A stretch of DNA of 64,000 bases from the NCBI GenBank assembly GCA_017992695.1, contig JAGOOC010000003.1, positions 1-64,000 of the forward strand, in the 5' to 3' direction. Shown here piece by piece: positions 1-8,657 of the stretch (positions are counted from its first letter, which is position 1; every line of letters starts with the position of its first letter). The notes under the pieces were generated by a model. It saw only the letters and a program-made list of their open reading frames with translations, did no database searches and was not told the DNA's origin. The DNA is from Bacteroides sp. Lineage in GTDB: Bacteria; Bacteroidota; Bacteroidia; Bacteroidales; Bacteroidaceae. The position numbers were made by a program, and so were the translations under genes.

Positions 1-2
1 GG

Positions 3-761
3 ACGCGTTTGAAGCAAGAACCCGAATACATCAAAGAGCAACAGGTATGGGATACTGGCTTTACCACATCGGTTTGTGCAGGGGTGCGTTGCTTTTATAC
101 TGCAAGCCGTTGCAATGGTTTTGTATTCAGTCATATACGGATAACGGATGGAGTGGAAACAACAACAGAACCAAGGCCGGAAGAACCTACAGAGCCCGAA
201 GAACCGGAGTCTCCGGATGGGCCACAATCGGCAACGTTGCTTTTCAATGAGGTGATGTATCACAATGCTACAAATGGAGCTGAATACGTAGAACTTTACA
301 ACGCTTCAAAAGAGGCTGTTTCACTGTTGGGCTGGAAGTTAGAGAAGCTCACATTGAATGGAGTGCCCATCATGATTGGTGGTTCTATCGCGTTAACAAA
401 CGACACATTGAATCCATCGAGTGTAGCCCCCCAGAGTTATATTTGTTTTACTCAATCGACATCGGTTGCAGTGTTGCAAGCTAAACACCAAGTGCCGCGT
501 ACAAACCTGGTGGGATTGAAACGTTTTCTGTCATTGAACGACAAAGGTGGGGTTTTGATATTACGCTCTAAAGGAGGTAAGGTGATGGATCGTTGCTACT
601 TTGGAGATGATGCACACACGAACCCATCCAAACAACGTGTAGGAGTCTCTTTGGAAAAGCGGGCCCCTCGGTTGGCTTCCGATAAGGAGAGTAATTGGGT
701 ATCCTCGGCTCACGCTACGGGAGGAACGCCTGGTATGCCGAATGCTGTTTTTGAAAATTAA
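3..761 (+). CDS. Lamin tail domain protein, 3' part only
   Basis: The reading frame is open through the left window edge, so the true start lies upstream; the TTG at 9 is only the first start-like codon. An acidic proline-rich linker (PRPEEPTEPEEPESPDGP) is followed by a domain beginning LLFNEVMYH, with EYVELYN, SLLGWKL and the closing GGTPGMPNA, the usual layout of a lamin tail domain (LTD). In Bacteroidetes such domains sit at the C-terminus of secreted or surface proteins and are thought to aid anchoring or binding; that role is inferred from the family. The protein ends about nine residues after the LTD with no sorting domain. The family call is good; the identity of the whole protein cannot be known from this fragment. 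Confidence 0.7.
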   Translation, partial: TRLKQEPEYIKEQQVWDTGFTTSVCAGVRCFYTASRCNGFVFSHIRITDGVETTTEPRPEEPTEPEEPESPDGPQSATLLFNEVMYHNATNGAEYVELYNASKEAVSLLGWKLEKLTLNGVPIMIGGSIALTNDTLNPSSVAPQSYICFTQSTSVAVLQAKHQVPRTNLVGLKRFLSLNDKGGVLILRSKGGKVMDRCYFGDDAHTNPSKQRVGVSLEKRAPRLASDKESNWVSSAHATGGTPGMPNAVFEN

Positions 762-846
762 AACCATTGATTGTTGTCTGATGTAACTCTTAGAGTAAAG
801 ATAAGTAGTAGTCTGCGCATTAATACAGGATTGAAGCAGCGATTCT

Positions 847-878
847 TTTGTACACTCTAAATCTTTTTTGTTATTTTG
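847..878 (+). promoter_or_regulatory. Putative promoter of the antiporter operon
   Basis: TTTG at 847-850 is followed after 21 bases by TATTTTG (872-878), one base short of the Bacteroides -7 consensus TAnnTTTG. It ends 25 bases before the chosen ATG. Confidence 0.45.
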
Positions 879-903
879 CAGAGAAATCATAAAATCAGAA
901 GAT

Positions 904-3036
904 ATGCAATGGCTTGACCTTGGTATGAAACTTCCTATAACCGACCCTACTTGGATTTTTTTTCTTGTACTTGTGATCATTTTGTTTGCACCCATTTTGC
1001 TCAACCGATTGCGCATACCGCATATTGTTGGGATGATTTTGGCAGGTGTGATGATTGGCGAATATGGGTTTAATATTCTGGAACGAGATAGTAGTTTTGA
1101 ACTTTTCGGGAAAGTAGGGCTTTATTATATTATGTTTCTGGCGGGGCTGGAAATGAATATGGAAGACTTTAAGTCTATTCGTACCAAAGCCATTGTGCTG
1201 GGACTTCTGGCTTTTGTTATTCCCATGACTTTGGGTTTTTTTAGTAATGTGTTCATCTTGCAATTCGGGTTTATCACTTCGGTACTGTTGGCCAGCATGT
1301 ACGCCTCGCATACCCTTATCTCTTATCCGATAGTCATAAGGTATGGCATTTCCAGGCAGCGCAGCGTAAGTATTGCTGTGGGTGGCACGGCTGTTACGGA
1401 TACCTTGACATTGTTGGTACTGGCGGTGATAAGCGGTATGTTTAAAGAGGAGTACTCGGATCTGTTTTGGGTGTGGCTGGTTGCCAAAGTGGTCGGTTTG
1501 AGTGCACTGATCATCTTCTTCTTTCCACGAATCGGGCGATGGTTTTTTAGGAAGTATGATGACCATGTGGTGCAGTTCATCTTTGTACTTGCCATGGTGT
1601 TCTTAGGAGCCGGACTGATGGAACTTATTGGCATGGAAGGCATCTTGGGCGCTTTCCTTGCCGGCTTGGTACTGAACAGGCTTATTCCTCATGTGTCTCC
1701 ATTGATGCATCATTTGGAATTTGTGGGCAATGCGCTGTTTATTCCTTACTTCTTGATTGGCGTAGGCATGCTGATCGATGTCAGAATACTCTTGGTTCAC
1801 GGCGGCGCACTCAAAGTGGCTCTAGTGATGACGGTAATGGCCATGATTAGTAAATGGATAGCCTGCTGGGCAACACAGAAGATTTACCGCATGAATTCGC
1901 TGGAGCGAGAGTTGATGTTCGGGTTGAGTAATGCACAAGCTGCAGCAACATTGGCTGCGGTGCTGGTGGGATATAATATTATTTTGCCCGACGGACAACG
2001 ATTATTGAACGACGATGTGCTCAATGGCACCGTGGTGCTGATTCTCTTTACATGTATCATCAGTTCTTTTGTAACCGAACGTGCTGCTCGCAGGGTGGCT
2101 GTAAAAGTGGATTGTGAAGAGATGAATGCAGAGCAATTGGAGGAAGAGAAGTTCTTGATTCCGGTGTCAAATCCCGAAACCATTGAAAACTTAATGGGAA
2201 TGGCTTTGGTCATGAAAAATCCAAAACGGAAAGGGGGCTTCATAGCCTTGAATGTAATCAATGACAACGCTACTTCCCAAAGTGACACCATGAACGGTAA
2301 GCGTCAACTAGAACGTGCAGCGATGATCGCGACATCGGCCGGTGTAACATTAAATATGGTTACCCGTTTCGATCTGAATATTGCTTCAGGCATTGTGCAT
2401 ACCTTGAAAGAGGTAAATGCATCGGAGGTGGTCATTGGGCTGCATCGTAAAGCGACGCTAGTAGACTCCTTTCTGGGGAACATGACCGAAAGCCTGTTGA
2501 AGGGAACGCATAAGCAAGTGATGATTGTAAAGTGTCTGATGCCAGTAAATACGTTGCGCCGTATTGTTGTGGCTGTACCCCCAAAAGCTGAATTCGAAGT
2601 GGGTTTCTTTAAATGGTTAGAACGAATTGCACGGATGGGCAGCCAGTTGGGATGTAAAATACATTTCTTTGCGCATCTCGATACACAACGCTATCTGGAA
2701 GGGTATATGAATAAGAATCACGCAGGGGTGCGTTCAGAGTTCTCGGAACTGTCGACGTGGGATGACCTGTTGCTATTGACGAAACAGGTGAATTACGACC
2801 ATCTGCTGGTTATTGTCAGTGCTCGGCGAGGCTACATCTCCTACGACCCTTCGTTTGATCGTTTGCCCCACCAGATCACTCGTTATTTTAGTAACAACAG
2901 TCTCCTTGTCCTTTTTCCGGACCAGTATGGCGACCCGCAAGAGATGATCTCTTACGCTGATCTGAGTCAGCAACAGGAATCGCCCACTTATGAACAAGTA
3001 GGACATTGGTTTTATAAATGGTTTAAAAAGAAATGA
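904..3036 (+). CDS. Cation/proton antiporter (CPA2 type) with C-terminal USP-like region
   Basis: The protein has 710 residues from the ATG at 904; an in-frame TTG at 868 is less likely because the -7 element lies at 872-878. The first about 400 residues are hydrophobic and hold the exchanger fold, including FLAGLEMN, an EGILGAFLAGLVLNRL segment and a final membrane segment near TVVLILFTCIIS. The remaining about 300 residues are soluble and resemble tandem universal-stress-protein domains, as in many Bacteroidetes Na+/H+ antiporters. The likely role is exchange of Na+ or K+ for protons across the inner membrane, with the cytoplasmic tail as a sensor (family inference). The stop codon overlaps the next gene as ATGATGA, so it is probably cotranscribed with tcdA and the ATPase. 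Confidence 0.85.
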   Translation: MQWLDLGMKLPITDPTWIFFLVLVIILFAPILLNRLRIPHIVGMILAGVMIGEYGFNILERDSSFELFGKVGLYYIMFLAGLEMNMEDFKSIRTKAIVLGLLAFVIPMTLGFFSNVFILQFGFITSVLLASMYASHTLISYPIVIRYGISRQRSVSIAVGGTAVTDTLTLLVLAVISGMFKEEYSDLFWVWLVAKVVGLSALIIFFFPRIGRWFFRKYDDHVVQFIFVLAMVFLGAGLMELIGMEGILGAFLAGLVLNRLIPHVSPLMHHLEFVGNALFIPYFLIGVGMLIDVRILLVHGGALKVALVMTVMAMISKWIACWATQKIYRMNSLERELMFGLSNAQAAATLAAVLVGYNIILPDGQRLLNDDVLNGTVVLILFTCIISSFVTERAARRVAVKVDCEEMNAEQLEEEKFLIPVSNPETIENLMGMALVMKNPKRKGGFIALNVINDNATSQSDTMNGKRQLERAAMIATSAGVTLNMVTRFDLNIASGIVHTLKEVNASEVVIGLHRKATLVDSFLGNMTESLLKGTHKQVMIVKCLMPVNTLRRIVVAVPPKAEFEVGFFKWLERIARMGSQLGCKIHFFAHLDTQRYLEGYMNKNHAGVRSEFSELSTWDDLLLLTKQVNYDHLLVIVSARRGYISYDPSFDRLPHQITRYFSNNSLLVLFPDQYGDPQEMISYADLSQQQESPTYEQVGHWFYKWFKKK

Positions 3037-3749
3037 TGAATATAGAATGGAAACAGCGTACACAGCTACTGCTGGGTGAAGAGAAAATGCAGCGGATGGC
3101 TTCGGCTCATGTGCTGATTGTAGGCCTGGGTGGAGTAGGGGCTTATGCTGCTGAAATGATTTGTCGTGCCGGTGTAGGGCAAATGACCCTTGTAGATGCC
3201 GATACAGTACAACCAAGCAACATCAATCGGCAACTGGCAGCCCTCCAAACCACTATCGGACGAGAGAAGGTAGAAGTGCTAGCCGAACGATACAAACAGA
3301 TCAACCCTGAACTTAAGCTTACGGTGCTGCCTGTTTACTTGAAAGATGACAACATTCCCGAATTATTGGATGCCGCAACCTATGATTTTATAGTAGATGC
3401 CATTGACACCATTAGTCCCAAGTGTTATTTGATAGCCCATGCTATGCAGCGACGCATTAAAATTGTTTCGAGCATGGGGGCAGGTGCGAAGAGCGACATC
3501 TCGCAGGTGCGTTTTGCCGATATCTGGGAGACGTATCATTGTGGGTTAAGCAAGGCGGTGCGCAAACGCTTGCAAAAAATGGGTGTCAAACGCAAACTAC
3601 CGGTGGTGTTCAGCACGGAGCAGGCAGATGCCAACGCTGTGTTGTTGACTGATGAGGAGAGAAATAAAAAATCAACCTGTGGAACGGTGAGTTATATGCC
3701 CGCTGTATTTGGGTGTTTTTTGGCAGAATATGTGATTAAAAGGTTGTAG
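3033..3749 (+). CDS. tcdA: tRNA threonylcarbamoyladenosine dehydratase
   Basis: An E1/ThiF-fold protein of 238 residues. The nucleotide-binding GLGGVG is at residues 31-36, the adenylation motif NINRQ near 63-67, [10 protein letters not shown] follows, and the C-terminus has the family's [12 protein letters not shown]. TcdA uses ATP to cyclise t6A37 of ANN-decoding tRNAs to ct6A in the cytoplasm. Two start codons are possible, ATG at 3033 or 3036; either overlaps the antiporter stop and implies translational coupling. Length and motifs match CsdL/TcdA rather than the shorter ThiF or MoeB. Confidence 0.9.
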   Translation: MMNIEWKQRTQLLLGEEKMQRMASAHVLIVGLGGVGAYAAEMICRAGVGQMTLVDADTVQPSNINRQLAALQTTIGREKVEVLAERYKQINPELKLTVLPVYLKDDNIPELLDAATYDFIVDAIDTISPKCYLIAHAMQRRIKIVSSMGAGAKSDISQVRFADIWETYHCGLSKAVRKRLQKMGVKRKLPVVFSTEQADANAVLLTDEERNKKSTCGTVSYMPAVFGCFLAEYVIKRL

Positions 3750-3751
3750 AA

Positions 3752-4408
3752 ATGATTCAATTAGAAGGAATTACCAAGAGTTTCGGCTCTTTACAAGTGC
3801 TCAAAGGCATTGATTTGGAGATTGATAAAGGCGAGGTGGTTAGCATTGTGGGCCCTAGTGGTGCCGGAAAGACGACGTTGTTGCAAATCATGGGAACGTT
3901 AGACGCGCCAGATGCAGGCAATGTATGCATAGAGCAGACCAATGTGAGTCGAATGAAAGAGAAAGAACTTTCTGCTTTTCGTAACAAGCACATCGGTTTC
4001 GTTTTTCAATTTCATCAGCTGCTACCCGAGTTCACTGCTTTGGAGAATGTGATGATCCCGGCTTTTATCGCCGGTACATCGACCAGCGAGGCAACGGCAC
4101 GGGCTATGGATATTTTAGCGTTTATGGGGTTGACTGAACGGGCAACGCACAAGCCAAATGAACTCTCGGGTGGCGAAAAGCAACGGGTGGCTGTAGCGCG
4201 CGCGCTGATCAATCAGCCTTCGGTCATTCTTGCCGATGAGCCATCGGGCAGTCTCGATACGCATAACAAAGAGGAACTGCACCAGCTGTTTTTTGATTTG
4301 CGTAACCGTTTTGGGCAAACGTTTGTGATCGTAACGCACGATGAGGGGTTGGCACGAATTACCGACCGTACGATTCACATGGTCGATGGTGAAATTAGAA
4401 AAGAGTAG
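3752..4408 (+). CDS. lolD: ABC transporter ATP-binding protein, LolD-like
   Basis: A 218-residue single ATPase domain: Walker A GPSGAGKT at 34-41, Q-loop near 86, signature LSGGEKQR at 138-145, Walker B VILADEP at 158-164 and the switch histidine in IVTHD near 196. It belongs to the LolD/MacB/FtsE group, which powers lipoprotein release or substrate extrusion with separate FtsX-fold permeases. No permease gene lies next to it here, so the partner must be encoded elsewhere. It starts 2 bases after tcdA and closes that operon. LolD is the best match, but the exact substrate is not provable from this sequence. Confidence 0.8.
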   Translation: MIQLEGITKSFGSLQVLKGIDLEIDKGEVVSIVGPSGAGKTTLLQIMGTLDAPDAGNVCIEQTNVSRMKEKELSAFRNKHIGFVFQFHQLLPEFTALENVMIPAFIAGTSTSEATARAMDILAFMGLTERATHKPNELSGGEKQRVAVARALINQPSVILADEPSGSLDTHNKEELHQLFFDLRNRFGQTFVIVTHDEGLARITDRTIHMVDGEIRKE

Positions 4409-4436
4409 AATAAGGGTAGAGGCAACACGCCTTGCG

Positions 4437-5330
4437 TTACTTAAAACAGACGTAAGGTGCGATTCTTTTTAGGTCATCGGGTGTAAACTCCTCGTAGAAT
4501 TTCAACTGTTGCAAATTCGTTAAGGCTCCTTTTTTCTTTCGATGTTCTACAATGGTTTTGGCTTGATAAAAGTTAAGGTAAGGGTGTCGTTTCAGTAATT
4601 CGACGCTTGCTTTATTCAAATTGATTGGTCGGGTTTCGCCGGGTCCTACCGTAAACCAAGAGCGTAGACTGTCCACGTTCAAGCGAATTTCTGCCAGTTG
4701 ATCGACCTTGTAAAAACCACCCAACTGTTTTCGATAACCCACAATCATTCGGGCAATAGCACTTCCTACACCCGGTATTTTCTTTAATTCTGTTGTATCT
4801 GCCTGATTTAGACTGACAAGCGTTCCGATGGGATGTTTGACGGGTAGCAAGGTGTCTTTCGCTTGCTTTACATAGAGTTGAACCTTGTCTTCGACTGATT
4901 CAGCAATGGACAGATAGGGTAGAAGTGTGGCATACTGCTGCTCCGTGAGCCCGTATATCTTTTTAAGATCTTCCGGTTTACGAAATTTCCCTCCTTTGGC
5001 TCTGTAGTGAAGTATGTTTTTTGCCATCCAAGGGGGAAGACCCAACTCCAGAAAACCAATAGAATCGGTCGTGTTGGGATCGAAGGGGCGAAGTATAACG
5101 GTGCGCTGTTGAAACCGTTTGTTAGATGTGGCTTGGCGTTCTCGTTTCTGTTGTTGAAGTGAGTTTTTAAATGCAGCGTACTCTTTTTCGAATGTTTCGT
5201 CCTTAACAAAGGACGCCTCCCTTGGTGGGATGAAGAAAGAGCTCACCCCTACCAGTACAATCAGAACGATAAGTAGGATAATGCCCTGTCGTTCTGATCG
5301 GGTGAAGTAAAAGAAACGTTTCCACCTCAT
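4437..5330 (-). CDS. Membrane-anchored helix-hairpin-helix protein
   Basis: A 297-residue protein with one N-terminal membrane segment (IILLIVLIVLVGVSSFF) preceded by FTRSERQG, then an extracytoplasmic charged region and several helix-hairpin-helix units: FLELGLPPWMAKNILHYR, LKKIPGVGSAIARMIVGYRK and LNKASVELLKRHPYL. HhH pairs of this ComEA type bind DNA non-specifically in competence proteins; whether this one does is inference. The start is taken as ATG at 5330, which overlaps the TGA of the upstream symporter gene (TGATG); a GTG directly before it is also possible. The two genes are surely translated from one mRNA. Such proteins are common and uncharacterised in Bacteroides. Confidence 0.8.
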   Translation of the reverse strand: MRWKRFFYFTRSERQGIILLIVLIVLVGVSSFFIPPREASFVKDETFEKEYAAFKNSLQQQKRERQATSNKRFQQRTVILRPFDPNTTDSIGFLELGLPPWMAKNILHYRAKGGKFRKPEDLKKIYGLTEQQYATLLPYLSIAESVEDKVQLYVKQAKDTLLPVKHPIGTLVSLNQADTTELKKIPGVGSAIARMIVGYRKQLGGFYKVDQLAEIRLNVDSLRSWFTVGPGETRPINLNKASVELLKRHPYLNFYQAKTIVEHRKKKGALTNLQQLKFYEEFTPDDLKRIAPYVCFK

Positions 5331-6697
5331 CACTTGAATAGCCCCAGTTCATGAATAAATATCAGCGAGATGGCTATGGGAGCCACATATTTTAAAATGA
5401 AAACAATAAGTTTGTAAGTGGGTACTTTCAGTGAACCCTCGTTGGTGATCTCTTGGCGAGTGATCTTTTTGTCCAGATACCATCCGATAAAGATAGAGAT
5501 GAACAGCCCTCCAAAAGGGAGCATAAGTTTGGCTGTGACAAAATCGAACAGATCGAAAAAGGTTAAGCCAAAGAGTGTAGCGCCTTTCAGCACCCCCAAG
5601 GAGAGGGAGCAGAGCGTGCCTAAAACCATACAGGCGGAGGTCACCATCCAGGCTGCTTTTTTTCGCGTTAGCTTAAACTCTTCGTGCAGATAAGCCGTTA
5701 CTACTTCGTGCATGGAGATGGTGGAGGTTAAAGCGGCTAAGGCAAGCAGGATGTAGAATAGCACAGAGAAGAGATACGCCAATATAGGTGCATCACTAAA
5801 GGCTTGTTGAAAGACGTTGGGCAGGGTGATAAAGATGAGCCCGGGACCTGCATCGGGTTTGATGCCTACCGAGAAAGCAGCGGGAAAGATGATAAAGCCG
5901 GCCAGTACAGCTACAAAGGTGTCGATAATGCCTACGCTGAAGGCGGTACGCGTAAGGTTTGTCTCTTTGCTGAAATAGGAGGCATAGGTGCAGAGACATC
6001 CCAAACCGAGGCTGAGAGAGAAAAAAGCTTGTCCCATGGCCCCAAGAAAAACACGACCGGTAACCTTACTCCAATCGGGTTTGAGCAAAAACTCAATGCC
6101 TTTCTCTGCTCCCGGCAGGGTCATTGAGCATCCCGCCAATACCACAATAAGGATAAACAACATAGGCATCATGAATTTAGAAGACTTTTCAATCCCTTTT
6201 TCCACCCCTTGAACAATAATGAAATGAGTGAGGAGTAGAAAAACCACCAACCAAATGAGAGGTCGCCAAGAGTTGGTGGAGAATTCGTCGAAGGATGCCA
6301 CGAAATCGGCCGGTGTTTTGCCTACAAAGCTATTGGTTAGGGCTTCTGCCACAAACTCCAGTGTCCATCCGGCTACTACCGAATAGTAACAAAGGATAAG
6401 AAAGCTTGCCAATATCCCCATGCGTCCTACCCATCGCCAAGGGGTGCCCGGAGCCAATACCCGAAAAGCCCCTGCCGCATTGGTGCGCGAGCGGCGACCA
6501 ATAACAAACTCGCCCACCATAATAGGGAGCCCCAACAGGATAACGCATCCCAGGTAGATAATTATAAAAGCAGAACCGCCATAATTGCCTGTTTCATAAG
6601 GAAATCTCCAAACATTACCTAACCCAACCGCCGATCCGGCCGAAGCAAGGATAACGCCCATTTTCGATCCGAAATTTGCCCTGTCATTTTTTGTCAT
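5330..6697 (-). CDS. Sodium-dependent transporter, NSS/SNF family
   Basis: A 455-residue LeuT-fold membrane protein. Its N-terminus carries the family signature GSAVGLGNVWRFPYETGNYG, which forms part of the Na+ and substrate site, and about 11-12 hydrophobic segments follow. Bacterial members import amino acids or related amines with Na+; the substrate here cannot be read from sequence. It is the first gene of a two-gene minus-strand unit with the HhH protein and has its own -7 element at 6747-6754. No soluble domains are attached. Confidence 0.9.
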   Translation of the reverse strand: MTKNDRANFGSKMGVILASAGSAVGLGNVWRFPYETGNYGGSAFIIIYLGCVILLGLPIMVGEFVIGRRSRTNAAGAFRVLAPGTPWRWVGRMGILASFLILCYYSVVAGWTLEFVAEALTNSFVGKTPADFVASFDEFSTNSWRPLIWLVVFLLLTHFIIVQGVEKGIEKSSKFMMPMLFILIVVLAGCSMTLPGAEKGIEFLLKPDWSKVTGRVFLGAMGQAFFSLSLGLGCLCTYASYFSKETNLTRTAFSVGIIDTFVAVLAGFIIFPAAFSVGIKPDAGPGLIFITLPNVFQQAFSDAPILAYLFSVLFYILLALAALTSTISMHEVVTAYLHEEFKLTRKKAAWMVTSACMVLGTLCSLSLGVLKGATLFGLTFFDLFDFVTAKLMLPFGGLFISIFIGWYLDKKITRQEITNEGSLKVPTYKLIVFILKYVAPIAISLIFIHELGLFK

Positions 6698-6746
6698 AAT
6701 CCCTGTTTATCTTACAATTTGATGTAATTAAGCTACTAAAAACCTG

Positions 6747-6754
6747 CAAATATA
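6747..6754 (-). promoter_or_regulatory. -7 element for the NSS symporter gene
   Basis: CAAATATA on the + strand reads TATATTTG on the minus strand, an exact match to TAnnTTTG, 49 bases before the symporter ATG. It forms one arm of an inverted repeat with the divergent -7 at 6767-6774. No clear -33 is seen. Confidence 0.55.
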
Positions 6755-6766
6755 GAAAATGTTTCT

Positions 6767-6774
6767 TATATTTG
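6767..6774 (+). promoter_or_regulatory. -7 element for the VanZ-like gene
   Basis: TATATTTG, an exact TAnnTTTG match, 25 bases before the ATG at 6800. It is the mirror image of the divergent element 12 bases to its left. Confidence 0.55.
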
Positions 6775-6799
6775 TGGCCTACCTGTAATTAATTTGCAT

Positions 6800-7207
6800 A
6801 TGCTCTATTATATTAAGAAATACCCGCTTTCGCTTACTATTATATTGATTGTCATCTACCTCTCTTTTTTCAAACCTCCATCTGTAGAGATCAATGACAT
6901 TCCGTATATCGATAAGGTAGCGCATGTGTGCATGTATTTTGGTATGTCGGGCATGTTATGGTTAGAGTTTTTACGGGAACATCGGAATGGCATGCTTGTT
7001 TGGCATGCTTGGGTAGGGGCATTTATTTGTCCGGTGCTGTTTAGCGGAGCTGTTGAATTACTTCAAGCGTATTGCACCACTTACCGAGGTGGAGACTGGA
7101 TGGATTTTGCAGCCAATCTGCTTGGAGTCAGCCTGGCTAGTATCGTTGGCTATTTCGTGATTAGACCGCGAATGAATAAGAAAAGACGAACGGTCTCCTA
7201 CAAATAA
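6800..7207 (+). CDS. VanZ-family small membrane protein
   Basis: A 135-residue protein with four predicted membrane segments. The family features are DKVAHVCMYFGMSGMLWLE near the first loop and ELLQ, GGDWMDFAANLLGV in the last two helices. VanZ confers low-level teicoplanin resistance in enterococci, but the broad family is of unknown function and no resistance claim is made. The ATG at 6800 is preferred over the TTG at 6794. The 3' end overlaps the 3' end of murF by 10 bases in convergent orientation. Confidence 0.8.
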   Translation: MLYYIKKYPLSLTIILIVIYLSFFKPPSVEINDIPYIDKVAHVCMYFGMSGMLWLEFLREHRNGMLVWHAWVGAFICPVLFSGAVELLQAYCTTYRGGDWMDFAANLLGVSLASIVGYFVIRPRMNKKRRTVSYK

Positions 7208-8502
7208 TCGACTACCGTATTTAGTCTGATTCCGTTTGATCCCTTGATTAGAATGGTGCTATTTAGTGGTTTGCTTGTTTGCAAATCCTCTATTAATTCT
7301 TGCGCATTTGCGTATGATCTGAAGCTGTGCGCAGTAGCAGCAAATTGCTCGCCTACCAATAGCACTTGTGCAAAGGAGTATCTCTTCAAGTAATCGACAA
7401 TCTTTTGGTGTTCCGTTTCGCTCTCTACGCCCAACTCTCGCATATCTCCCAATATAACGGCTTTGTTTGAAGCATTCATGTTTCGGAAGTTCTCTAGTGC
7501 AGCCATCATGCTCGTGGGATTAGCATTGTACGTATCTATGATCAGTGTGTTATCAGCCGTCTGTTTCAGTTGTGAACGGTTGTTTAGTGGCACATAGGTA
7601 GATAATGCTTCGTTTATTTGTTGAGGCTCAACGCCAAAGTAGCTACCTATGGTAACAGCAGCCAGTGCATTCGGCAAATTATACTCGCCAATCAGCTGCA
7701 TGTGTACCTCATTGGGCTGGCTCTCTTTTCCTGCCTTCCATTCGAATGTTAAAAAGGGGGAGTTCCCCGTAGTGTGTCCGCTGATGTAGAGCGATTCATC
7801 CGTTCCATAAAAGATAGGTAATAAATTACGGGTCTGTACCATCTCCATTAGGTAAGGGTTGTCGTGATGTACAAATACAGTGGCATCTTCCTTGCTGCAC
7901 AAGTAATCGTATAACTCTCCTTTGGTTTGCATCACTCCTTCGAACGAACCGAAACCTTCGAGATGCGCTTTCCCCACGTTGGTGATGAGTCCGTAATCGG
8001 GCTCAGCTATTTCTGCAAGAATTTTAATCTCGCCAGGGTGGTTGGCACCCATCTCAATAACGGCTAGGGCGTGTTCGGGTTTCAGGCGAAGTAAAGTAAG
8101 CGGAACGCCAATGTGGTTGTTGAGGTTTCCTTGTGTGTAAAGTATATGATGTGCTTGTGATAATACAGCAGAGATAAGCTCCTTGGTGGTGGTCTTTCCG
8201 TTGGTTCCGGTAATGGCAATCACCCGTGTGCCCAACTGGCGACGGTGATAGTTGGCCAGTTGTTGAAGGGTTTGCAGGCAGTCGGGGACTATGATATAGC
8301 GTTCGTCTCCCGCTTCTGCATAGTCGGGTTCGTCAATCACCACATAAGAACAGCCTTCCTTGAGTGCTTGTGCAGCAAAAACATTGCCGTTGAACGAATC
8401 GCCTTTAAGGGCAATGAATAAAGAATCTTCGGGACAATGGCGACTGTCGGTTGTTACGACCGAGCAATCCAAGAATATCTGGTAGAGTGCAGAGAGTGTC
8501 AT
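7198..8502 (-). CDS. murF: UDP-N-acetylmuramoyl-tripeptide--D-alanyl-D-alanine ligase
   Basis: A Mur ligase of 434 residues that adds D-Ala-D-Ala to the UDP-MurNAc-tripeptide in the cytoplasm, the last soluble step of peptidoglycan precursor synthesis. Visible features: N-terminal substrate domain with TTDSR, P-loop GTNGKTT at 99-105, EMGANHPGEI in the central domain, and C-terminal YNANPTSM and LGDMRELG. The ATG at 8502 is chosen because a perfect -7 element lies at 8528-8535, inside the longer frame that begins at 8541. The gene stands alone; ddl, which supplies its substrate, is at 26.5 kb. Confidence 0.95.
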   Translation of the reverse strand: MTLSALYQIFLDCSVVTTDSRHCPEDSLFIALKGDSFNGNVFAAQALKEGCSYVVIDEPDYAEAGDERYIIVPDCLQTLQQLANYHRRQLGTRVIAITGTNGKTTTKELISAVLSQAHHILYTQGNLNNHIGVPLTLLRLKPEHALAVIEMGANHPGEIKILAEIAEPDYGLITNVGKAHLEGFGSFEGVMQTKGELYDYLCSKEDATVFVHHDNPYLMEMVQTRNLLPIFYGTDESLYISGHTTGNSPFLTFEWKAGKESQPNEVHMQLIGEYNLPNALAAVTIGSYFGVEPQQINEALSTYVPLNNRSQLKQTADNTLIIDTYNANPTSMMAALENFRNMNASNKAVILGDMRELGVESETEHQKIVDYLKRYSFAQVLLVGEQFAATAHSFRSYANAQELIEDLQTSKPLNSTILIKGSNGIRLNTVVDYL

Positions 8503-8527
8503 AGGCTGTTTTCTGATTAATCTGCAA

Positions 8528-8535
8528 CAAAGATA
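8528..8535 (-). promoter_or_regulatory. -7 element for murF
   Basis: Reads TATCTTTG on the minus strand, 25 bases before the chosen murF ATG. It argues against the upstream in-frame ATG at 8541. Confidence 0.55.
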
Positions 8536-8631
8536 AAGCATAATCCCGAGAAATGGGTTGGCTTATGTGTAGATATTATGCAAATATTCGTTTAATTTTT
8601 AAATAAAGGATAGATAGTTCTTGTTTTTATT

Positions 8632-8639
8632 TACATTTG
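8632..8639 (+). promoter_or_regulatory. -7 element for folP
   Basis: TACATTTG, exact TAnnTTTG, 18 bases before the folP ATG. No good -33 at the usual distance. Confidence 0.5.
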
Positions 8640-8657
8640 TAGGATCCAAACCGTAAA

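Noticed and set aside
561..1016. Minus-strand frame opposite the antiporter start
   Set aside because: Shadow of real genes with no domain or promoter; the same applies to the many antisense frames inside pta, ackA, phoA, argG and other genes.
4409..4436. Terminator between the LolD-like and HhH genes
   Set aside because: Only a 4-bp stem (AGGC/GCCT) and no T-run.
6800..7207. VanZ-like gene as a glycopeptide resistance gene
   Set aside because: The VanZ family is broad and mostly unrelated to resistance; no vanA-type genes are nearby, and ddl and murF look ordinary.
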